DNA of 64,000 nucleotides from JACPYM01 sp031423495. GTDB lineage: Bacteria; Acidobacteriota; Blastocatellia; RBC074. The position numbers and the translations under genes are program-made. Shown one piece after another: positions 55,576-64,000 of this stretch. The stretch covers positions 9,519-73,518 of the forward strand of contig JANPFP010000223.1 of assembly GCA_031423495.1 (NCBI GenBank). The letters are read 5' to 3'. The notes under the pieces were generated by a model. It was given only the letters and a program-made list of their open reading frames with translations. It made no database searches and was not told the origin of the DNA. Each line of letters starts with the position of its first letter. The first letter of the stretch is position 1.

Positions 55576-56988
55576 TTAAGCGGCGTTATATGCCGCGAAG
55601 TTGCGGATGATGGGCGGCGCGGTTGATTGGGTGATGCGCAATCGCACCGCCGCGAGTTCCTGCCGCGCAAAATGCAGAATCCGCTTGTGGCCGATGCTCT
55701 GGCCTTCGCCCAGTTTTTGCCACGCGCCGTGGCGGGCGCGGCCTTCCACCACCCAGGCACGGACGCGCTCTCCTTGCGCGATGTCTTCCATGGCGATGAT
55801 GGTGTCGAGTTGCACGGGCTTGCGCAATGGGAGTTCGAGCAACACCCCTTTGCCTTTCGTTTCGGCGACCGCCTTGCCATAGCGTCGTTTGATCGCCGCG
55901 CCGAATTCCGACAGGCGTTGCGCATCCACTTCCGGCAATGTGCCATCGGGCTTGATGACCGCGCCGATGATGAAGTTGCAGTTACGGCCTACGGATTGGT
56001 CATACATCTGCACGAGCCTTTCAACCGGCTCCACCGCGTGATCCTCGTTGGGTGTCCAGAACCAGTTATGCACTTTGTTCGCGCCGCGCAACGGCACGTC
56101 TACCATCCCCGGCGACCACGCTGTGCCGTCAGGATCACCCGTGCCGAGGAATTTACGCCCGCTCTCTGCGCCACTGTGCAGCAGCGTTTGTCCGTGATCG
56201 GGCATCGTCGCCCAGCAGGGATCGTTGGCGAAGCCGGATTCATTGCCAATCCAGCGATGATCGCCCCGCGTCGCGCTGTGATAGAACACGGAATGCGGCT
56301 GGTACTTATCGAAAATCGGGATCATATCCGGCCCTCCTTCGGCGGGCGTCTTCGTGCCAGCATCAAACCAAATTTGCACCAGCGGCCCATAGCGCGAGCA
56401 GATTTCCTGCATCATTTTTTCGGCCATGCGATTGAACTTTTCCTGCGCCGCAGTGCCGCGCCCTTTGCCCCAGTCAACATAGTGACCCCACACCTGCTGA
56501 TAAACGTTGCGGTGAACACTGAAAAAAATGCCAGGCTTGATACCGACCTTGCGACAGGACGCGACAAAATCGGCGACGACATCGCCCTTGCCGTTGCGCC
56601 AGCTCGTTTGCTTAAGACTGTAAGGATAGGCGTCGCTTTGCCATTGCATGAAGCCGTTGAAGTGCGTGGCCGTGAAAATCGCGTAGTTTGCGCCTGCGGC
56701 TTTGGCGGCGGCGAGCCATTCGTCAGTGTTGAGTTTGTGAGGTTGGTAAAGATTCGGTTCCCAGGTCTTGCGTGCGGCGTTGTTGGAAGTGGTATCCCCC
56801 GCTGCGATGGCGAGATCGAAGCTGTAAAGCAAGCCGACTTCGCAATCCTGCCACACAAGCTGTCCGCGTGTGGGCTGGACGAGTTGCGGCGCGCTGGTTG
56901 CGGCGCAAGATAGTCTCGGAGGAAAGGCGCCGCCTGCCGCCAGCGCGGCCCCGGTCTTGATGAAATTTCTTCGAGTGAACATGTTCAT
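55576..56988 (-). CDS. Tat-exported alpha-L-fucosidase (GH29)
   Basis: 470 residues with a twin-arginine signal (MFTRRNFIKTGAALAAGG). A GH29 barrel follows: LNTDEWLAAAKAAGANYAIF, ATHFNGFMQW and GIFFSVHRN. The probable nucleophile is Asp209 in VQIWFDAGT. GH29 enzymes release alpha-L-fucose from glycans. A C-terminal beta-sandwich of about 110 residues follows (LPLRKPVQLDTIIAMEDI). The long plus-strand frame over this stretch is an antisense shadow. The gene lies downstream of a TonB receptor, so substrate uptake and trimming may be linked. Confidence 0.9.
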   Translation of the reverse strand: MNMFTRRNFIKTGAALAAGGAFPPRLSCAATSAPQLVQPTRGQLVWQDCEVGLLYSFDLAIAAGDTTSNNAARKTWEPNLYQPHKLNTDEWLAAAKAAGANYAIFTATHFNGFMQWQSDAYPYSLKQTSWRNGKGDVVADFVASCRKVGIKPGIFFSVHRNVYQQVWGHYVDWGKGRGTAAQEKFNRMAEKMMQEICSRYGPLVQIWFDAGTKTPAEGGPDMIPIFDKYQPHSVFYHSATRGDHRWIGNESGFANDPCWATMPDHGQTLLHSGAESGRKFLGTGDPDGTAWSPGMVDVPLRGANKVHNWFWTPNEDHAVEPVERLVQMYDQSVGRNCNFIIGAVIKPDGTLPEVDAQRLSEFGAAIKRRYGKAVAETKGKGVLLELPLRKPVQLDTIIAMEDIAQGERVRAWVVEGRARHGAWQKLGEGQSIGHKRILHFARQELAAVRLRITQSTAPPIIRNFAAYNAA

Positions 56989-57018
56989 AGAAAATTTGGT
57001 TGGTAAAGAAAACCTTTC

Positions 57019-57100
57019 TCAACGCAAAGGTTCAAAGAGACAAAGGGGCAAAGACTTTTACTCAGACCTTTGCTCCTTTGAACCTTTGTTCCTGTTGAGA
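57019..57100. repeat. Imperfect inverted repeat with CAAAGG words
   Basis: The left half (57019-57055) holds GCAAAGGTTCAAAGAGACAAAG and the right half (57063-57100) its diverged inverted copy (CCTTTGCTCCTTTGAACCTTTG). CAAAGG/CCTTTG words recur about three times per arm. It is the spacer between TonB receptor 2 and the fucosidase gene. Confidence 0.8.
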
Positions 57101-57113
57101 CTTTCGCCGTTGC

Positions 57114-60100
57114 TCAAAAGATCAGTTTCAGTGCCAGTTGGATCACCCGCCCTGACGATGCACTGTTGATTTGACCGAAGGTAGGCGTTCCCACCGTTAC
57201 GCCCGGCGTGCCCAGCCGCGTGGCATTGATGGCATTGAACATGTCCGCCCGAAATTGTAACCGCAACGCTTCACCCCGCAGTGGGAAATGCTTGAATAAC
57301 GAGAGGTCTTCGTTGTGAAAACCGGGGCCACGCAGGATATTTTTGCCCGCCGTCCCAAAATTGAATCCATCCGGTTGCTTGAAGGCCGCCGTATTGAACC
57401 ATTGCAGACGGGTGGGATTGGCAATTTGGGTGTCGCCAATCAGGTCGGGACGGGGCTGGACTCCGCCGCCGATGTTGGTTTGCGCGGCGTTCGATACGAC
57501 GGGCGTCAGGGCGATGCCCGACCGGAAGCTCAGAATGCCGCTGACCTGCCAACCACCGACCAACTGATTCAGGAAGCCGTTCGTGACGCCGAGACGTTTG
57601 CCTTTCCCTACCGGCAACTCGTAAACGAAGCTCGCGCTGGCAATGTGTCGCAGGTCGAAATCCGCCGCCCCGTGATCCATTCCGTATTTGTAAGGCTCCG
57701 GGAAATAAGGTTGCGTGAGATGACAGCCTTCCGCGCCGATGTATCCTGAACAGCCCAAGTCCGTCGCTTTCGACCAGGTATAGCTCGCCAAAAACGCCAG
57801 CCCTTTTGAGAAACGCTGTTCGGCTTTCAATTGCAACGAATGGTAATCGGAATAACCATCGTTGCGATTGGTGCGGAAGACGTTCATCTGTGGGAAGGGG
57901 CGGGCTTTGTTTTGGTAAGCAGTCGCGTTGTTTTGAAAGGACTGGTTGATTACGCCGCAACATTCCAGTTGGCGTCCCGCCGAGCCGACGTAGGTGGCCG
58001 AAACGACCAGCGCGTCGGAAAATTGCTGCTCGACCGCGAGATTCCATTGATGCACGAAGGGCACGGGAAAATGCGCGCTGTTGTGCGGGCCGCCCGGCAG
58101 GATGGTATTCCCGGCGGCGTCGCGAAAAGGATCGGGCCGGAACGGATCGCTGGGCAAGCCGACAAAGGGACGCTCAATCGTGCGATTGGGAATATCAAGG
58201 TTCAGCGCCGGAGTTGACGAAAACTCGCCCCGCGGCCAGGTGACGCGCGGGTTCTGCACGAATTGCCAACGCCCGGCCACCAGATCGTAAGAAAGTGTAT
58301 ACCCCGCCCTGACCACCGTTCGTTTGAAGGGCGTCCAGGCAACGCCGACGCGCGGCCCGAAGTTATTCCAATCGGGATCGAAAATCCCCGGACGGACGTT
58401 TGGCCCCTGATAGACGACGCCGGGGATATTCACGGGCGCGGTCAGCAACCAGCCGCTGCCCCGGCGAATATCGAAGCTGCCGACGACACCGTCTGACTTA
58501 AACGCCCCGGCAAAGTCCCAGCGCAGCCCCAGATTCAAACTCAGTTTGGGAGAGAGCCGGATGGTGTCCTGCACATAAGCGCCATAGAAGCTGCCGTCAA
58601 CGTCAATCAGCGGTAAGCCGATCGCGCGCCCCGCGCCACTCGGAAGCCCTAACAGAAAGCTCGCAAAAGCGTCGCCCGTGTTGGCGGGAGCCGCCAGGTT
58701 TTGCGTTTGCGCCTGATTGAAACTGATCGTCGGATTGAGGCCGCCTGTAAAGCTGACAAACCGGTTCAGGCTGAAACCCGCTTTGGCCGTATGGCGTCCC
58801 AGCACGATGGAATAATCCGCCGTGCCGGAATGCGCGGTCACGGTTTCAGGCTGGTAGTTTTGCCCGATGAAGGTAGAGTACGTCGCAATGCCCACAGAGG
58901 GGAACAGCACAACATCGGGGTCATTCAATGGAAACCCGTCAGGATTATCCCAGCCCGATGCCTTGTAAAATTCCGGCACGCGCGCTGACGCGCTGGTCGT
59001 GTCGGTGCGGGCGTACCCGTAACGCAAGGTGATGAGCGAGGCGGCGGTGAGAGAACGGTTGTATTCGACCGACAGATTGCGCGGATTGCTGAAGCTGCCA
59101 CTGGTCAGATTATTGCCGACCACTAGGTTGCTACCGCTGACGGCATCGGTTTGCAGCCAGCGCGCGCTGATGCGGTCTTTGCTGCTTATCTGGTGATCCA
59201 GCCGCGCCAGAATCGTGTCGGTGTCGTTGCGTGACGGCGCGGTATTGAGAAAGTTATTCACCGTACCCGCGAGCAAGTAATTGGGCAGCGGCAGCAAGTC
59301 TTTGAGATAACGCGCCGCCAGCGGATTGATGCGATTGGCCGGAATGCGATTGTTGGGGAACGGATCGCGCAGGAACTGATTTGCATTGGCCGGATTGCGC
59401 CGCGTCGTCGCCGGGTCATAAATCGTCGGGAAGCCCGTGAAATCGCCGTCCCGTTGTGCCTGGGTCGGCACGCGCGATAAGCCGCTGGCCGCCTGCCGAC
59501 GGCGAAAACCTTCATAGCTGGCGAAAAACCACGTCTTGCTTTTGCCGTTGTAAATTTTCGGCAGCCAGACGGGGCCGCCTACGCTGAACCCAAATTGATT
59601 CTGGCGAAAGGCCGGTAGGATGGGCTGAAAGGTATTGCGGGTGTCGAGCACATTGTTGCGAAGATAGTTATACGCGGTGCCGTGCAATTTATCGGTTCCC
59701 GATTTGGTCACCAGATTGATGAAGCCGCCGGACGCGCCGCCGACCTCGGCATCGGCGTTCACGGATTGCACGCGGAACTCCTGAATGGAGTCCACAGGCG
59801 GCGAGAGCGGGACGCTGCCGAACGTCAACGTGGCAATCGAAACGCCGTCGGCGACATACGCATTATCGCGGTTGCGTTGCCCCTGAATCGAAGGCCCCGC
59901 GCCGCCCTGCGAGCGATCCACCGTCGAAACGCCGGGCGTCAGCGCAATCAATTGCGCGAAGTTCCGCCCGTTGAGCGGCAAATCCATAATGGCTCGCGTC
60001 TCGATGACCGTCCCGACAGTAGCGTTGGTAGCGTTGACCAGCGCCGCTTTGGCGGTGACGTCCACGACCTCCGCGACCTGACCAATCTCCATCACGAGGT

Positions 60101-60404
60101 TCAGATTCGCAGCCTGATTGACGTTCAACTCGAATTCGCGCTCCAGCGTCTTGAACCCGGCGGAACCGACGGAAAGCTTGTAGCGACCGACAGGCAGCGC
60201 CGAGAGCAAGTAACGTCCGTTTGCATCCGTGACGGTTTTGAACGTGCGGTTTGTATCGAGGTGCGTCGCGGTGACATCCACGCCGACAACGACGGCATTC
60301 GATGGATCGGTCAGCACGCCGCTCAGGGTGGCGGTCGAAAGCTGCGCGCTGGCTACGCCCGGCAGCAGCAGCAACGCGAGAACTAGCATAGCAAGTCGAA
60401 TCAT
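57114..60404 (-). CDS. Carboxypeptidase-regulatory-domain TonB-dependent receptor 2
   Basis: About 1096 residues from the ATG at 60404, which has AAGGAG 8 bases upstream; the frame is open to 60464. Signal peptide ends near GVASAQ; regulatory-like domain (about 22-105; LSGVLTDPSNAVVVGVDV), plug-like region with AIMDLPLNGRNFAQL (about 140), then a barrel ending in RVIQLALKLIF. It resembles receptor 1 in all landmarks but the loops differ. It lies directly upstream of the fucosidase and downstream of the esterase-glycosidase fusion, and should import their products. Confidence 0.94.
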   Translation of the reverse strand: MIRLAMLVLALLLLPGVASAQLSTATLSGVLTDPSNAVVVGVDVTATHLDTNRTFKTVTDANGRYLLSALPVGRYKLSVGSAGFKTLEREFELNVNQAANLNLVMEIGQVAEVVDVTAKAALVNATNATVGTVIETRAIMDLPLNGRNFAQLIALTPGVSTVDRSQGGAGPSIQGQRNRDNAYVADGVSIATLTFGSVPLSPPVDSIQEFRVQSVNADAEVGGASGGFINLVTKSGTDKLHGTAYNYLRNNVLDTRNTFQPILPAFRQNQFGFSVGGPVWLPKIYNGKSKTWFFASYEGFRRRQAASGLSRVPTQAQRDGDFTGFPTIYDPATTRRNPANANQFLRDPFPNNRIPANRINPLAARYLKDLLPLPNYLLAGTVNNFLNTAPSRNDTDTILARLDHQISSKDRISARWLQTDAVSGSNLVVGNNLTSGSFSNPRNLSVEYNRSLTAASLITLRYGYARTDTTSASARVPEFYKASGWDNPDGFPLNDPDVVLFPSVGIATYSTFIGQNYQPETVTAHSGTADYSIVLGRHTAKAGFSLNRFVSFTGGLNPTISFNQAQTQNLAAPANTGDAFASFLLGLPSGAGRAIGLPLIDVDGSFYGAYVQDTIRLSPKLSLNLGLRWDFAGAFKSDGVVGSFDIRRGSGWLLTAPVNIPGVVYQGPNVRPGIFDPDWNNFGPRVGVAWTPFKRTVVRAGYTLSYDLVAGRWQFVQNPRVTWPRGEFSSTPALNLDIPNRTIERPFVGLPSDPFRPDPFRDAAGNTILPGGPHNSAHFPVPFVHQWNLAVEQQFSDALVVSATYVGSAGRQLECCGVINQSFQNNATAYQNKARPFPQMNVFRTNRNDGYSDYHSLQLKAEQRFSKGLAFLASYTWSKATDLGCSGYIGAEGCHLTQPYFPEPYKYGMDHGAADFDLRHIASASFVYELPVGKGKRLGVTNGFLNQLVGGWQVSGILSFRSGIALTPVVSNAAQTNIGGGVQPRPDLIGDTQIANPTRLQWFNTAAFKQPDGFNFGTAGKNILRGPGFHNEDLSLFKHFPLRGEALRLQFRADMFNAINATRLGTPGVTVGTPTFGQINSASSGRVIQLALKLIF

Positions 60405-60437
60405 ATGGGTTCTCCTTTTGAACCGGTTGTGATGGTA

Positions 60438-60458
60438 GAGCAGGCTTCCAACCTGCTC
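60438..60458. repeat. Short hairpin between the esterase fusion and TonB receptor 2
   Basis: GAGCAGG (60438-60444) and CCTGCTC (60452-60458) form a 7-bp stem with a 7-base loop. It lies 34 bases upstream of the TonB receptor start on the minus strand. Style matches the hairpins at 1475 and 3853. Confidence 0.6.
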
Positions 60459-60499
60459 AGCCAACTGTATGCCTCGCTACTTCCAGTCAAACGACACCG

Positions 60500-62596
60500 C
60501 TACAGCGCGATGATTCGATGACCAGAAGTCAGCGAAGACGATAACTGCAAACTCTTTCTTTTCTCCGACGACTTCGGCTTTCCTGGCCTGGTGGGCCGCG
60601 CCGCCGGAAGCCCGCTGAGCGGCCCGTCCCCTGGCTTCAGGTTTATCTTCAGCACCTGACTCACCGTCCGCTTTCCGCCCGTCACGTTCCACCCGGACGT
60701 CGCATACAGCCAGGCCGGGCGACCATCCACACAGAGTACTTTGGGGCGCTCAAACTTGGGGCCGACACCGTAAATCTGCCGCACGCGAGCGGGGTCGTAG
60801 CTGGAAAAGTAGCGCGGGATGAGATCGAAGCCGAGTTGTGTCCACTTTGGCTTGAAGTGGATGCCGTCGTCCGAAACCCAAAGCGCCCCGCCGCCCCTCA
60901 CGCCCGTCGCCAGGCCGTGATTGTCGGTGGTGAGCAGGCACACTTTCCCGTCCCACAGGAAGGCGGAGCCATCCTCAATGACAACACCTTTAGAAGTGAG
61001 CGGTTCGTCGCGCATCTTGTACGGGTCGGTTAGTTTGTCGGCCACGGCCAAACCGTACACCGTGCCATTGGCGGCCCGCGTTTTGTAGTAAAGATGAAAT
61101 TTGTTTCCCACTTGCAGCAGCGTCGGGTTCACCACCTGATTGCCGTGACTGAAATGCCTGGGGTCAGCCGACGGACTGAGAATCAGGCCGTCGCTGCCGA
61201 CTTTTTTCCAGGGGCCGTTCACGCTCTTGGACACCCTCATGCCGATTTGTTGATTCAATGGATGCGGCGGCTGATGGTAGTCGCTGTTGGCGATGTAGCA
61301 GAGAGCGAAAGTGTCGCCGAACCGTTTGATCTCTGGATTGTGCGGCGCATAAGCGTCCCAATCACCCGCCTGACCGGTTCCCTTCACAACGACCTGCTTA
61401 AACCGAAATGGCCCTTCGGGTTTGTCGGCGACGTAATGGGCGATCTCGCTCGACTTGCGCCAAGCCGGGTCAACATTGGCTTCCGGCCAACGTGCTGCGA
61501 ACAAATGATACTGACCGTCAGCCGCAATCGGAGACGCCCCCCAGATGGTGAAATCTGGCTCCTCAATTGCGACCCCCTTCCAGATGAGTGCTTTGGAAAA
61601 GGCAGATTCTGGAACTTTTAACTGTGATGGCGGAAGCACAGTCTGGTGGTCAATCTTGCGGGGAAAAGGATTCTGCGGCACGCTGGTCTGGTCAGCAGCC
61701 TGCAACGCCTTCATCGCTGCCGCCATTCCGCTCCCCAGGCGAAGCTGCCCATCAGCATTAAAATGCACAGTGTCGGGCAGCAGTCCGAAGCCATCCGTAG
61801 CCACCATCTTCGCGTGTCGGATGGCTTCGGGTTGCTGTGAATTCCCGTCCGCCGCCGCCATCTGAGCGCGCAACTCCAGACGATGAGTAAAGCGGGCAGC
61901 CGCAGGCTCATACGGTAGTGCTTGACCAAACACCAGCGGCAAATCAGGAGCCGCGTTCAGGTCTGGGGCAAGTCGTTGTCGCAGCCGCTGCAAATTAATG
62001 GCATACGTGGTCGCAGCGTCTTTCTGCTTGGCATCCTGTTCACCCTGCATCCAGAGAAACCCCCGAATGACCGGACGAAATCCTTCCCCTTCCAGATGCT
62101 TCACCGCCGCCAGAAAGCGGGCGCACATCGCTTGATACAGTGTGCCAGTATTCGGGTCATCGGGTGTTTCCCCGGGATAGAAATTGCGGCGTTGGGGTTG
62201 CGGCGCACCGCCCATCCACACATCACCATTCCAGCCGTGATGGAGTGCCATCCCACTCGCGTAATATTTGACCAGATAATTGGGATGTTCTGACTGCGCC
62301 ATTTGCAGCGCGAACCCGACTTCAGGCCCAAATTCATCTGGTCGAGCAGATAGTTTTGTTGGCCCCAATACCAGCGGCTCAAACTGCTGCTCGTTCCAAA
62401 ACCACGCGTTCGGAATTTCTTTTGGAACAGCCGGTGGCAAATCAGCCAGTTTGGCAATTCCCTGCATATTGGATTGCCCTCCGAATAACCAGACATCCAC
62501 CCGCTGCCCGACAGCTTTTTGGGCGAGGGCCGCTTGCGGCGCGGCCTGTGCAGCGAACCAAAGGAGTGCAACGATAAGCAGTGATCTCATAGCCAT
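60500..62596 (-). CDS. Sialate O-acetylesterase-type esterase fused to a GH43/117-like domain
   Basis: About 698 residues with a signal peptide (MRSLLIVALLWFAAQAAPQA). The first half is an SGNH/sialate-O-acetylesterase domain: nucleophile Ser42 in GGQSNMQG, block III GFLWMQGEQDA, and Asp-x2-His in DTVHFNADGQ. The second half (from about 330) is a five-bladed propeller-like glycosidase domain with APHNPEIKRF, NPTLLQVGNKFHLYYK and EDGSAFLWDGK. One protein could therefore deacetylate and cleave the same glycan. Start is the ATG at 62596 or 62590; the IS end lies only 6 bases upstream of 62596, so the native leader is lost. Confidence 0.88.
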   Translation of the reverse strand: MAMRSLLIVALLWFAAQAAPQAALAQKAVGQRVDVWLFGGQSNMQGIAKLADLPPAVPKEIPNAWFWNEQQFEPLVLGPTKLSARPDEFGPEVGFALQMAQSEHPNYLVKYYASGMALHHGWNGDVWMGGAPQPQRRNFYPGETPDDPNTGTLYQAMCARFLAAVKHLEGEGFRPVIRGFLWMQGEQDAKQKDAATTYAINLQRLRQRLAPDLNAAPDLPLVFGQALPYEPAAARFTHRLELRAQMAAADGNSQQPEAIRHAKMVATDGFGLLPDTVHFNADGQLRLGSGMAAAMKALQAADQTSVPQNPFPRKIDHQTVLPPSQLKVPESAFSKALIWKGVAIEEPDFTIWGASPIAADGQYHLFAARWPEANVDPAWRKSSEIAHYVADKPEGPFRFKQVVVKGTGQAGDWDAYAPHNPEIKRFGDTFALCYIANSDYHQPPHPLNQQIGMRVSKSVNGPWKKVGSDGLILSPSADPRHFSHGNQVVNPTLLQVGNKFHLYYKTRAANGTVYGLAVADKLTDPYKMRDEPLTSKGVVIEDGSAFLWDGKVCLLTTDNHGLATGVRGGGALWVSDDGIHFKPKWTQLGFDLIPRYFSSYDPARVRQIYGVGPKFERPKVLCVDGRPAWLYATSGWNVTGGKRTVSQVLKINLKPGDGPLSGLPAARPTRPGKPKSSEKRKSLQLSSSLTSGHRIIAL

Positions 62597-62602
62597 GAGA
62601 TA

Positions 62603-63995
62603 TTGTCCAAATCCTAGTTGAAATTCCTTCAAAGGGGTGGGCTTGGCAGAGCCGTATTCTTAGTTGAAATTCTGTCCATCAGAAACCCAACAAGGAGACC
62701 CGAAATGTCCAAACCTGAGATCCACCAAGAGAATTTACGCTGGCTTTTAACGCAGCCAGTCGACGTGAAAATTGCGATGCTCGAAAGTCATCTTGACCTG
62801 TGCCGGTTGCTGGTCAACGAAATCCTCGAAGAAGAAGTCACCGCTTTGTGCGGAGCGAAATACGTACACGAGAAACCGCATAACGGGCGTTACAGTCGTT
62901 GGGGTACGAACCCCGGTTCGGTGCGCATCGGCGAGCATCGTTTGACCATCACCGTACCGCGCGTCAAAGACGAAGAGTCCGATCAAATGATGACGTTAAA
63001 GAGCTACGAACGGCTGCGCGAAGCGACCCTGGATGAAGAGTATTTGATGCGCGGCATTCTGCTCGGTTTGTCGGTCCGCGACTTTGCCGACTTGCATAGC
63101 CAGCCGAGTGCACGTGCGTTGAGCAAGTCCGCCGTCGACCAGGTTTTCATCGAACGCAGTGCCGAACGGCTCAAAGAATTCGAAGCGCGGCGTTATGACG
63201 AAATGGAATTCGTCGCGCTATTTATGGATGGCAAATACCTCGTCGGTCAACAGATCGTGTTGGTACTTGGCGTGACGCTGCAAGGCCGCAAAGTGCCGCT
63301 GGGCTTTGTCCAAACGACGAGCGAGCATCATTTGCCGTGTAGCGATTTGTTCCAACAACTGCTGCGTCAGGGACTAAAAGTAGGCGACGGATTGCTCTTC
63401 ATCCTCGACGGCGCGAAAGGCTTTCACAAAGCGGTGACGGACGTGTTCGGCGCGCAGGCGTTAATCCAGCGTTGCCAATGGCACAAGCGCGAAAACCTGT
63501 TCGGCTATTTCGCGCAGGAACGCCACGCCTGGTTGAAACAACAACTGCACGGCGCGTGGTCGCACAGCGATTATCAAACCGCGCACACGACGTTGACCGA
63601 CTTGGCGAAAGACCTGGAACGCGACAATCGTTCGGCGGCGAATTCATTGCGCGAAGGCTTGTCAGAAACGTTGACGTTGCAACGGCTCGGGATGACGGAA
63701 TTCGCGCGTAGCTTCGCTACGACCAACTGCATTGAGAGCCTGAATTCGCATTTAGAAAGAACGACGCGCAACGTCAAACGCTGGACCAACTCCGACCAAC
63801 GGCACCGCTGGATCGCCGCGAGCCTCTTGGAAGCGGAACCGCGTATGCGTAAAGTAGACAACTACGCACGACTGCCGCACTTGCAACGCGCAATCGCAGC
63901 AGCTGTTCAAACACAGAATTTCAACTAGAAAGTAGTCTGTTGACCACTCTGTTTAACTCCGCTCACAGACCGAATTTCAACTAGAATCTGGACAA
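62603..63995 (+). mobile_element. IS256-family insertion sequence with nested end repeats
   Basis: The left end TTGTCCAAATCCTAGTTGAA (62603 onward) and the right end (63972-63995) are imperfect inverted repeats (about 21 of 24 bases match). A second, inner pair of the TAGTTGAAATTC word lies at 62661-62672 and, inverted, at 63916-63927. The element carries one transposase. A target duplication cannot be confirmed: the left flank (ATGAGATA) does not match the five bases visible on the right. Confidence 0.88.
62705..63928 (+). CDS. IS256-family transposase
   Basis: 407 residues, the usual length for IS256 transposases. The DDE triad is probably Asp175 (FMDGKYL), Asp235 (FILDGAKGFHKAV) and Glu344 (NCIESLNSHL), with the conserved CQWHKREN motif between. 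An N-terminal helical region (about 1-100) should bind the terminal repeats. AAGGAG lies at 62692-62697, 7 bases before the ATG, so I use 62705 although the frame is open to 62618. Its last codons overlap the inner right-hand repeat. It appears intact. Confidence 0.95.
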   Translation: MSKPEIHQENLRWLLTQPVDVKIAMLESHLDLCRLLVNEILEEEVTALCGAKYVHEKPHNGRYSRWGTNPGSVRIGEHRLTITVPRVKDEESDQMMTLKSYERLREATLDEEYLMRGILLGLSVRDFADLHSQPSARALSKSAVDQVFIERSAERLKEFEARRYDEMEFVALFMDGKYLVGQQIVLVLGVTLQGRKVPLGFVQTTSEHHLPCSDLFQQLLRQGLKVGDGLLFILDGAKGFHKAVTDVFGAQALIQRCQWHKRENLFGYFAQERHAWLKQQLHGAWSHSDYQTAHTTLTDLAKDLERDNRSAANSLREGLSETLTLQRLGMTEFARSFATTNCIESLNSHLERTTRNVKRWTNSDQRHRWIAASLLEAEPRMRKVDNYARLPHLQRAIAAAVQTQNFN

Positions 63996-64000
63996 CGCCA

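Noticed and set aside
55627..56913. 428-codon plus-strand frame opposite the fucosidase
   Set aside because: Antisense shadow of a conserved GH29 gene with a clear Tat signal and catalytic Asp.

Overview
The window looks like chromosome of a diderm (Gram-negative) bacterium, most likely an Acidobacteriota member, possibly Blastocatellia. This is inferred from gene content: lipid A genes that use LpxI, two very long carboxypeptidase-regulatory-domain TonB receptors, PQQ-type beta-propeller proteins, several Uma2-family nucleases and Tat-exported sugar enzymes. No rRNA, tRNA or CRISPR array was seen.

Layout. 0-9 kb (plus strand): end of a TPR protein, a carboxylesterase, DoxX, a queuosine-precursor transporter, an adenylate-forming enzyme, then a complete tripartite exporter (ABC, HlyD-type adaptor, TolC-type channel). 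9-35 kb (all minus strand): a membrane-anchored Cas4-like nuclease split over two overlapping genes, an FHA-PrsW fusion, the outer-membrane biogenesis block (bamA, two Skp/OmpH proteins, lpxD, fabZ, lpxA, lpxI) with an S9 peptidase and two coiled-coil genes set into it, clpC, lolD, an operon of three secreted beta-propeller proteins with a DUF6265-like and an ankyrin protein, and a GCS2-type ligase beside an ATP-grasp ligase. 35-43 kb (plus): a LolA-like protein, a sensor histidine kinase, a toxin-antitoxin pair, a STAND-type NTPase with near-identical TPR units, and a Uma2 protein. 42.8-62.6 kb (minus): an FHA-GAF-sigma54 activator, mannonate dehydratase, Gfo/Idh oxidoreductase, a BrnT-like toxin module, two TonB receptors, alcohol dehydrogenase, methyltransferase, alpha-L-fucosidase and an esterase-glycosidase fusion. 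62.6-64 kb: an IS256-type insertion sequence sitting directly upstream of that fusion gene.

Working together: bamA/skp/lpx/fabZ/lolD serve outer-membrane assembly. The 45-62 kb block looks like capture and secreted or periplasmic breakdown of acetylated or fucosylated polysaccharide.

The most unusual trait is in the spacers. Most spacers longer than about 50 bases between co-oriented genes hold a single large hairpin, and the hairpins share architecture rather than sequence. Several arms are tandem arrays of a 7- or 9-base word (GTGGCTA twice, AAAAGGC, AAAAGTG, GGGAGCTAT) followed by the same array inverted after a loop of about 10-20 bases. The second strong point is the split Cas4-like nuclease, whose four candidate Fe-S cysteines are divided between two membrane proteins.
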